Source: SFHK01 sp045538305 | Lineage (GTDB): Bacteria > Bacillota > Clostridia > Christensenellales > Aristaeellaceae | NCBI GenBank assembly: GCA_045538305.1 | Contig: JAZSRC010000092.1 | Location: forward strand, 18,077-82,076 | Direction of reading: 5' to 3' | DNA length: 64,000 nt | Part shown: positions 63,601-64,000 of the stretch, piece by piece | How the letters are laid out: each line of letters starts with the position of its first letter | How positions within the stretch are numbered: position 1 is the stretch's first letter | Made by a program: the position numbers and the translations under genes | Notes under the pieces: model-generated | Databases searched by the model: none | Told to the model about the DNA's origin: nothing | What the model saw: the letters and a program-made list of their open reading frames with translations, nothing else

Positions 63601-64000
63601 CCATCAAGCAGACCGAAGGCGTCAACATTGTAATCGACGGTAATAACAACACTTACACCGGAACGATGACCATCCATGGAGCTGCCCGTTATACCGGCGA
63701 AGAGACTCTGACGATACAGGAAGTCAACTTCGAAACCAGCGAGGCAGGCCACTACTTCATCGATTCCAACTCCACCGCACCTGCTGAGCGCTATGCGCAC
63801 AACGTAACAGTAGAGGATTCCATCTTCACTGCAACCGGCGATGCAGTCAACTCTGCGGCAGCCATGCGCATCCGTCAGGGCTTTGACATCAGCATCGTGA
63901 ACAGTACCGTAGAGGGTATGCACTCCCTGCTGCAGGCCTACGGCTGCGCCGGCGTAACCATCGACGGCGTAACGGTAAAGGGCGGCAAGAACGGCGTATC
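42642..64000 (+). CDS. Giant secreted modular beta-helix-type surface protein (partial, open at right edge)
   Basis: The frame from ATG 42642 has no stop up to base 64000, so at least 7119 residues are encoded and the gene continues. Codon phase is the same at every module checked. MSKKFERFLSWIMVVFMVFT is the start of a signal peptide with cleavage likely after ILA28. Three Cys-pair repeats (about 38-160) and an acidic linker with tandem EPVVDEEETE (about 291-320) follow. Then come about 24 modules of roughly 150-550 residues. Most start with an AKIGDxxYxTLxEAI motif, a GDTITLLxD strand and ITLDLNG, then rungs of short strands (GGTF, VTVxN, IxNCT) like right-handed parallel beta-helices. Two GLUG-type blocks are inserted. 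It is probably an adhesin or matrix protein. The anchor, if any, is outside the window. Confidence 0.92.
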   Translation, partial: MSKKFERFLSWIMVVFMVFTMLPTNILAEEPVQVEYVEEHTHDYSGKTTKEATCTEDGVETYTCGCGDSYTEAIKAEGHAYETVTVEATCTAEGSVTKTCTVCGDVQTDVIDVLGHTFGEYIYNEDATFEADGTKTATCEICGETDTVTAEGTEKIVYAKIGDEKYETLQEAIDAANDADDEILLVKHVVITESIIIEKDKEITLNIDDRKVTVEMPEDHEGDFYGILNYGSLVVKGEKTLSSEDGAYVIKNIDGGSFEAADGYTLSYEKTDDGEVYTVAVKEEAQPETDEPVVDEEETEEPVVDEEETEEPAVDEVEPSAIEIKVTVPDAVMVQGNASYFEYSYDEDLLAEDVYLEVVFKTYEEVGEYAIEVESAGVYSVETDSLVDGYTLTFNLGKVTVKKAVASVSGDASMYDRSLSISGDYYESLDAAIAAANALSGKVEVQISGIVEYTDATPNLNGNYNEITFTSMDNEPAEIKITRNGSNGYINANGCDVVFDNLILSKPVGGFASDAGFMNAFFTVYNAGEVEYIDCIFPDGACAAGDMRVTFEDCTFANKTSGEYSLWVYADVDCTVDGGSFTGVRGIKMYSEAKTGTSELKLENVKFTASITEKPAIVLTYGETVKLDSSNTFENSTGHFELDADGNPNGAYLITDIKDIECITEIEENGNEVNCGVLVGNQIYTTITKAYEAGAIANNSTVKLYYDSQEKVELPSGVTLDKNGHEAANVTVKKGGSISASVENSGVSGRLTCNAESSITVKLFNANGDLMATAIADASSFTNLTNVAWHMYTDGTSDSNWTVTWEINTFEYDNVPAKVELYLDDATEDVPSASVTNNNWHNAANVTGAPTIGETKYASIEAAINAAEDGATVVVNKDTAEVINVASGKKVTLDLNDHTLNGSILAPNAELTITNGTINNKDSKVSAIEINAGKLVLEKVKIDSARHALRIDGAVEATINGGIYRGAIESGTGTYHAVNVSGTANVTIADGTFVGPKGTTADSGAAVNVQAGANVTIKGGSFSGGKNNTLSNAGTLSLTGGTYDQDPTAYVKNGYEAVADDDKYTVSRKNTITSAFTGTDAFWGEATSNAKESLVIELYEGETKIASASLNNIENIINGDVYVTWNIPFAGSNDEYWNVEWAEGYPKYDMAPTAVKLIVDGEEKNDNDVQYNGPDNLNPIVALAEGFTGGVKAYTSLADAIGKFNGRKVNVLRNVTESIKCFYGCTLTTNVEGGVTIINTYDNWVYANDLTIGSGVTVDAGYFFFDDDGVNTIKGTLKVAETFYHGYGAKTTISDGGKVTIGNSTILRYNKNADAGIYIYGDGDDSTVEFDCDYYIGAYSGTFYAEDATINAGYFLLKNSYDDSDYADIDLKLDNSKLTVVGTTDTQDSFIIDDQASLTLVNGASIEDVRDFNILAGTNLTLNVDEYSRITATYINIAEDVEWEYEKDANGNVIFSKKLDGEGTSDDPYQIGTAEELFKFAKKVNSGEYEYKNVHAVLTANIDLKQADWTSIGTSENPFTGTFDGKGYTISNLQSYDRGLFGYTSTGNYVDSGLNGRATLKNFTLENATVNNNSTSAVGGVVGQAGQNTEITGVNLTGKIQVFGYGYVGGIVGQGYVHVDNCRVDGGSAKDSEINSSYWAVGGIVGHAGSEGGASITNCSVKNVTIYSTYYGAGSIAGVGTLGPIENVSAESVVVDAQSTPDANGALVGCNYDKVTGNSTVKNVTVKVAGKEISAPQDMAAEVDGTMYANLQAAVDAAGADATVTVLNNLTLTEGVTIATGKDITLDLNGKTVSMSVAATSTSALITNNGTLIIQSGVAGGKLTYVSSTVNTGYSTSTIINEGTLTVKSGMFENTSAVGGASYVIDNYNTLTVEDGTFTGNRIVIRQAQFANHDNSVTINGGSFEGFAGMQVHVFSNAKKTITQINGGNFNGTDYGVYTTFSAAENSSNTEITVNGGTFKGKYAGMILSNSKQGAADYAFDAEIKGGTFNGEVYVYVNDAENNSVYLPVISGGKFSTNVGYNCAENFICVDNGDGSFGIQDDPLTISTLDELKAFRDSVNEGNTYAGKTITLIDDINLNNEEWTPIGNATTSFKGIFDGGNKTIFNLVVNMAGQSNAGLFGVTQNGEIKNLTVNNAKVTGRLNVGVVAGTPYTSKYTNIKVTGHVEVNGMAYVGGVGGKNAYADWTDITVNVDSSSYVKAYSTENDTDYRTYVGGVVGFNGEGSHTFKNISSNIKVIGNVCDIGGLFGIAHYGNNFEKVTFTGSVEAPAGAKEVGGIAGVWHNQKGYEVSFTSCTSTGSVTVGDETTTGSIVGGAYNAENETPDNSGSLIIDGKEAWQKVAQVGDIKYITLAEAIEAVADGGTVTMIANVTIDKDTRAHNSGDWYDGVIIDSDKSFTLDLGGFTLTNDNSVNDYLVFIRNNGSKENEITFKNGTLKAASSAYCALATASSNGKKITINLEDINLIGNNPGGSVIKNRGGAELNVKDGTVITGTDSYLGIECVGTSTIVNIYDGAEIYQNGTTSYLGGLIGVCYDATANVYGGYGVSARAGLIAMTSGGTINVSGGEWIANTDGTVGNGNLCVLLAQNDKSTYPNGGDSVVNVTGGTFKGGYDCWGPSSNDVQIVISGGNFNADPTKYLAEGYTVEQNSDGTFGVTEIIVAMIGDKEYTSLQAAVEAAQEGDTIKMVYDCTLTETVTLPAGITFNGNGKNIVGTIAAGGDLTFEGHTKVTSFSAGFYNHTITIGKDACLEITGTGRITFGYGNTFNITGNIENAKTEDKSNVKASLIIPGGVSITGDSGFTLNAKDAYIKLGNTSSKNSVANGTFILNFENSIVEFTNQFTLSAPTDGKSPVFNVNFKDSVVTAVAKLCFAAPDSNVTLDNSTVTTSNNLHNSGTLKLQNGASLTAGMIQYGENGGNSGAITVNNAKLTINNNNPAHAMDGNNTGILKVINGGTASIDYITETDITVDTQSSLTAKQLTETCDITIDASKATDDADVLKLTTALTDAQVEAIKEKINNPQAVVEIINGTNVRVTLTPVAKVGDTKYKTIDEAIANWTSGTTLTLLADVTLKDVITLKSTEYHILDLGKHTMTAASGKDAIQIENNGRSSASYALDIKADATNPGGITATGKAIVRTAGKSGVKDRPIIRFYGGVFNASYIAYHDGSNGTNCPQFQFHGGVFNGTIRTNRTLNQFFGGTFNGSLMMSVDSSAYALISGGTFSQLSNLYGSALNSSKFTIGSAKGVYDREVYINDEGYYVVAAAAPAEGYEASVVKDPGTNDYLAYSKVKTDGKLNYTNAETALSKNLSAKVTIYTDELDLTGINFKGTLVIDETPNDKLTVTFAEGTTPALKVITEEDGKVVDYTDTIENGVVTRTYVSFKPVAKIGDKYYATLADAAADIATDGTDTEIMLLCDVEVPENIVFDYGTGDIIFNADDPVTVMQTKSGLDFDFTKALDTDIVIGEKVTFEIFDNASGMYLYYGPSVTVNGTITGGQNWGVTYLYNGDHTVSKTGKISTGRIQLGSSELTVEGKIDTNYLLVEGSTFIANDAQVDANVIYDNNNGGQRWGASEFVIENESEVSTSKLTLSYEDSTLTIDMSSKLTATSIEGAGTIIIDAEAYTDGAACPITGNAASFTGEIKVVNADLIAKIDDEGNITLVKAVAKIGDICYETLQEAIDACAAGDNTITLLAAIDEDVTIKQTEGVNLVIDGNNKTFSGTISIHGDSRNNGAETLTIQNFNFVTGEAKHDFIWSDNAQDSEMRYAHNVTVKDSTFKANIGSTAVGLRFRQAYNITVDNCTANGLYLAMWATGGKGISVNNLTATNCYEGGVSFGTCDNIVVKNTTVTTTDAYGYSYGVRADGDHANSMEITDCEFTAAVPVLVRNVTEAFKLTIEGDNTMTASNEGKYDVVFTATNYNDIITSFAVPTGKFVYNDNGNNLKVYPVSDYVAMIGDTGYFTIAAAIDAAVSDDVVTILAGDYTVDLNVNKAGITVVGETDDAGNNLVNINGKLSVIGDGATVKNLNVTNASGNAGYIGGKDIIIEGCNVTGNNGFRSCYTSGEVTFKDSTITGSTYGIHFDGSAGGEIVIENCEITGWTSFASTINHVTVEGTEFKKGNYNKLRFYQNATITDTTFNPDMSIDFGKNEVQADFTDCSVSDDSPLTDVIYLGDIVEMGVKVTIDNKPVVVGVSVTDADNKTDYYITLADAVAKAETGDTIKVIADHTTNAVKVPDGINVKIDLNGKTVNGSILAPNAELTITNGTINNTDSKVSAIEINAGKLVLENIKINSARHALRIDGAVEATINRGTYRGAIGSGTGTYHAVNVSGTANVTIADGTFVGPKGTTADSGAAVNVQAGASVAISGGTFSGGKNNTLSNAGTLSLTGGTYDQDPTAYCAETYAVRKNDDGTFTVVKGVAKIVDTYYALVSYALEAAKDDDTVELIWADGDAPIAMNGAVYGKSVTITGTATVDWSKGFLFVGRGGEGNGTVIFDDANLTSASNSSSYGIHVSGREKGTDNKYDGTLVIKDSTIELDYLINKGTMNLNNSTLTVKNGFSVGGRPASETESGEDATAILTLENGSKVVVNNHNGMGLGYEAIGVMNVDGTSTFETTQSFLVTEKGTLNMNGGTLKAVGTLTNNGTINVNEGVSTLNIDALTGNSIDLNEGAIVNDSKVGGNAYVGGNVTFRGDNTFAMITDYGDYYSKETPSMWTVEKDASLTLTNTDRYGLGYGDKVTIYGSIENALTAREKLTDADADVNMYGGLVGMTNSASPDAENELTVEDAYIIFGVEGDKSFGNKSGDYYGNYTLIFDNSVITANGFKFYEDKGTSKLNITGSDLLVGGVFMTNDTSSTFTFTDSVVVSKATINGTDDKNQNAGTLILNNTSLTYNAPFTNVGTLELGKGSTLTAPTITGTGTIVIDAAGMTAGVVETIKADASDFTGEIQVIKADLIAKIDDNGNITLVNAVAKIGDTCYETLQAAISAAKDGDVVNIIAKEVEFEENAASIVIDKAITIQGAGKDATKLIFNSATSAFVIKSSDVTFKDMTIEQRNKDNSFAISISKGAWNAPAIQYSDITIENIAFQGGDYALCLIGEDVVIEGCSFTGQDSHNIIVYSLKGDSKIIKNTFGKSAGNNKSAILFEGGADNATDLSNFIGGGTLTIDGNTANEKGVFFQFTNWKLVKNMNLIITNNKVDAFTNKAIALYDMDGAVTANGDEFASIIINNNVFTNVPADRPILKEYTGAFEVRVEKNYLGSTEPDYEALLVGDQVKVHSYYSDEAMTNLVELYVAQIGTDKYLSLAEAIAAAVNGDVITLMVGNCAEDVTVTQTPNVKITLDGNDKTYFGTITVNGQSAGYDSAGLTIKDFKFDATNITKDASINLGGNNNIRYTRNVTVENCTFTGNIANEKVAIKQYTGGCKNLVVTGCTATGMHSLMQLKNVEAGLKITGCTVTDCKNGISVGRSVGAEISGTTIKVNGYGIRADGDTTAESAGMTVVDCTINAELPIVVRNATGEYAVNISGANTITAGNENGYDVIFTNGDDGTYVEPTGAYSYNTDEANEGLKVFPISDYVAKIGEKSYFTLEEALKALTSGNTLTLLKDITISDKWDCRYTGAKVTVPVTIDGAGHKLTFTGNVSDSNWNTIFRFEDVATIKNLTIDASNATGIQRGISTKLSITVENCTLIGNNTTARYAVIFGEGAGSAIGNVEATITNSTFTNWNYGVSDNRNGQDAKNVTITGSTFNNANVLVSASEKIVFNGNAMDKSYANINSYTVPNALEVEALNNTLEANTQENDNRIIAETINAQEGFLTPVAEVSGKLYLTLAEAVIAIDKAQGGTIELIQDAVIDTQLVLGSNSAFTKYNVILNGNDHTIKASDSFVQGQNEFMVDVAWNVELNNVTIDANNKEIRGIQFYTSNSKLNNVTVKNVRIDKWGVTDYAIHANASELTITGTLTMENCKYNHLVVGYGSSLPTGTNSTVNAESATLNNVIIALFDGAAAQNNGGVISVVVPEGATVVGAAAKIGNVYYATLQSAIDACAAGDNTITLLATIDEDVTIKQTEGVNIVIDGNNNIYTGTMTIHGAARYTGEETLTIQEVNFETSEASHYFIDSNSTGSAERYAHNVTVTDSTFTATGDAINTAAAMRIRQGFDISIVNSTATNMHSLLQAYGCAGVTIDGVTVTGGKNGVSLGTSTNAVVKNSTFNCTGYGVRADGSAASNLTVKDNTINASKPIIVRNTTVDGYQLNVTGLTTNNTGYQVILTTGDDEAEFAAPTVGMKLAIEDTIKVFPECEAKIGDLYYATLADAVKAVQNGDEIELLRDVYLAETLVIDTEAEITLNGNGYAIKPAAGYTDKQNAAIMLGTTTSNDSDAANRKYTFENVVFDGNFGGWSVIRSQGVTLTMDGCTIQNCEQTKGQALLRLDYTEADIKNTTFKNNNALMAIVHNFNADSSNTKLNVEECVITGNTFNATAAIYYVTGSGCKITNSEFIENTVNCSNNGAVIYLGFQEDCEVSGCLFKGNAVKDSTSSTRVAGAIFFGYEAKITGNAFDGNTASNSIGSVLGQVAISTYYESEFDLSGNYWNGEAPVMGKDITVQHQTGEGSITLNDYYTSYTLDSNGNVVLGDKEVNTFVAQILGNTVKHASLQAAIDAAAAGDTVVVLTDFIVSEPVTVAADDEITIDLNGKAVSYATIENKGEAMITNNGDLTIEDSSDEKPGKLSYAYTGTPNTSYSYGNSTIENKGKLSIVSGTVENTTAKMSHASYAINTGAGASLSVEGGKVLNLNGHAIRQVSFGTAANKVEINGGYVEGTRAIQVQMPGSASASAPEMSLAINGGELKSNEETYNLAVYVYSNGQSAEDVTITVNDNAVLNGNIAVNAAATNTMKENAVTVTGGTFNGEYGVFSYSEEESALKVISITGGTFKTNYSEMYAEDDGYIFEKNSEGTYTVRAGKYVARNITTGQGYETLQSAIDACAVGNNTIALLATIGEDVTIKQTEGVNIVIDGNNNTYTGTMTIHGAARYTGEETLTIQEVNFETSEAGHYFIDSNSTAPAERYAHNVTVEDSIFTATGDAVNSAAAMRIRQGFDISIVNSTVEGMHSLLQAYGCAGVTIDGVTVKGGKNGV
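42756..43110 (+). other. N-terminal triple Cys-pair repeat of giant protein
   Basis: Three units of about 40 residues share the pattern H-x-[YF]-x(n)-ATCT-x2-G-x3-TCxxCG: THDYSGKTTKEATCTEDG..YTCGCGD, HAYETVTVEATCTAEGSVTK..CTVCGD, and HTFGEYIYNEDATFEADG..CEICGE. The third has lost its first Cys. Such units are common in Clostridia surface proteins and may bind zinc or form disulfides. They precede the first IGD module. Confidence 0.75.
43512..43595 (+). repeat. 30-bp tandem repeat encoding acidic linker
   Basis: Units start at 43512, 43542 and 43572; the first two are almost identical 10-codon copies of EPVVDEEETE and the third is partial. Copy number can change without shifting the frame. 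Confidence 0.85.
45345..45781 (+). repeat. 437-bp near-identical repeat, copy 1
   Basis: This segment matches 55371-55807 with no gaps and roughly 20 mismatches by eye (about 95% identity). The mismatches cluster near the two ends of the unit. The offset is 10,026 bp, an exact multiple of three. Confidence 0.9.
47020..47830 (+). other. GLUG-type domain 1 in giant protein
   Basis: The block starts GTSDDPYQIGTAEELFKFAK and continues with GTFDGKGYTISNL and LFGYTS. Repeated glycine rungs VGGVVGQAG, VGGIVGQG and VGGIVGHAG follow. These fit the GLUG repeat family found in surface proteins, including some IgA-peptidase-like and dextranase-linked proteins. Confidence 0.75.
48766..49560 (+). other. 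GLUG-type domain 2 in giant protein
   Basis: DDPLTISTLDELKAFRDSVN, then WTPIGNATTSFKGIFDGGNK, LFGVTQNGEIKNLTV and rungs YVGGVGGK, YVGGVVGFN and IGGLFGI. It has the same architecture as domain 1, with clear divergence. Confidence 0.75.
53538..53666 (+). repeat. 129-bp repeat, copy 1
   Basis: It matches 57447-57575 (offset 3909 bp, 1303 codons), covering the end of one module (...LIAKIDDEGNITLVKAV) and the start of the next (AKIGDICYETLQEAI). It suggests exchange at module junctions. Confidence 0.8.
55371..55807 (+). repeat. 437-bp near-identical repeat, copy 2
   Basis: Partner of 45345-45781. The encoded stretch runs from the ...GSILAPNAELTITNGTIN... strands to ...LSLTGGTYDQDP. Sequences outside the unit diverge sharply, so a segment was copied rather than a whole module. 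Confidence 0.9.
57447..57575 (+). repeat. 129-bp repeat, copy 2
   Basis: Partner of 53538-53666. The encoded junction reads ...LIAKIDDNGNITLVNAV / AKIGDTCYETLQAAI. Confidence 0.8.
60716..61195 (+). repeat. 480-bp near-identical repeat, copy 1
   Basis: It matches 63521-64000 without gaps at about 94% identity by eye, offset 2805 bp (935 codons). The unit begins in the TLQSAIDAC motif. The first roughly 110 bp are also shared with 53664-53774 (offset 7068 bp). Confidence 0.9.
63521..64000 (+). repeat. 480-bp near-identical repeat, copy 2 (runs off right edge)
   Basis: Partner of 60716-61195. Similarity continues to the last base of the window, so the true duplicated length is unknown and larger. 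Confidence 0.9.

Larger units (their letters stand above)
43116..63620 (+). repeat. Array of about 24 module starts inside giant gene
   Basis: Module-start motifs are seen near 43116, 43902, 44670, 45192, 46206, 47860, 49660, 50608, 51745, 52788, 53622, 54477, 55203, 55878, 57528, 58497, 59343, 60069, 60687, 61506, 62523 and 63486. The two GLUG-type blocks at about 47020 and 48766 use a different start (DDPYQIGTAEEL / DDPLTISTLDEL). The motif is [VA]AKIGDxxYxTLxEAIDAA, then about ten residues later xGDTITLLxDV. Identity between most modules is low, apart from the recent copies listed separately. Confidence 0.85.

Noticed and set aside
43116..64000. CRISPR-like array, because of many spaced repeats
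   Set aside because: Repeats are long, divergent, in one reading frame and part of a coding sequence; there are no short identical repeats with unique spacers.

Overview
The window looks like chromosomal DNA of a Clostridia-type member of the Bacillota, probably an uncultured gut lineage. The support is: strong GGAGG ribosome-binding sites, TTGaca-17-TATAAT promoters, a Clostridia-style LexA box at recA, canonical Bacillota parS sites, DegV, CvpA and WG-repeat proteins, a BmrCD-like ABC pair, and Clostridia-type secreted proteins (BIG2, BspA-like LRR, Cys-repeat/IGD-module adhesin). The genus cannot be named from what is visible. G+C is roughly one half, and drops in the 0.6 kb before the last gene.

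Layout. 0-4 kb: the start of recA (minus strand), a sugar-isomerase/GH18 operon, a divergent aspartate kinase, and a relic of a sugar-binding lipoprotein. 4-10 kb: two divergent envelope genes, a TPR-like/WG-repeat lipoprotein and a secreted BIG2 protein with a catalytically dead protease domain. 10-13.7 kb: tig-clpP-clpX. 13.8-17.6 kb: a homocysteine methyltransferase homologue, tandem DegV proteins and a membrane-attached XRE regulator. 17.7-22.2 kb: a heterodimeric ABC exporter behind a membrane phosphoesterase-fold protein that has lost metal ligands. 22.2-26 kb: twin parS sites, a membrane-anchored propeller-like protein, CvpA, and an LRR protein. 26-36.7 kb: housekeeping and glycan genes (two Nudix, TauE/SafE, RsmC-like, dapF, GH38 mannosidase, DUF4234, sulfatase, MBL hydrolase, flavin reductase-rubredoxin).

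37.0-40.5 kb: a five-gene operon of vWA protein, PP2C phosphatase, Ser/Thr kinase and two small zinc-ribbon proteins. It has the composition of a TerY-P-type phospho-signalling triad with extra zinc adaptors. A tRNA-Arg(CCU) and a nucleotidyltransferase-fold gene follow.

42.6 kb to the right edge: one uninterrupted plus-strand reading frame, at least 7119 codons and still open at base 64000. It encodes a secreted, modular, beta-helix-type giant protein: signal peptide, three Cys-pair repeats, an acidic tandem repeat, then about 24 modules that mostly begin with an [AV]KIGDxxYxTLxEAI-like motif, plus two GLUG-type blocks. Some modules are near-identical DNA copies. A sigma-A-type promoter and a roughly 415-nt hairpin-rich leader precede it. 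Long antisense reading frames across this gene are codon-bias shadows and are not annotated.
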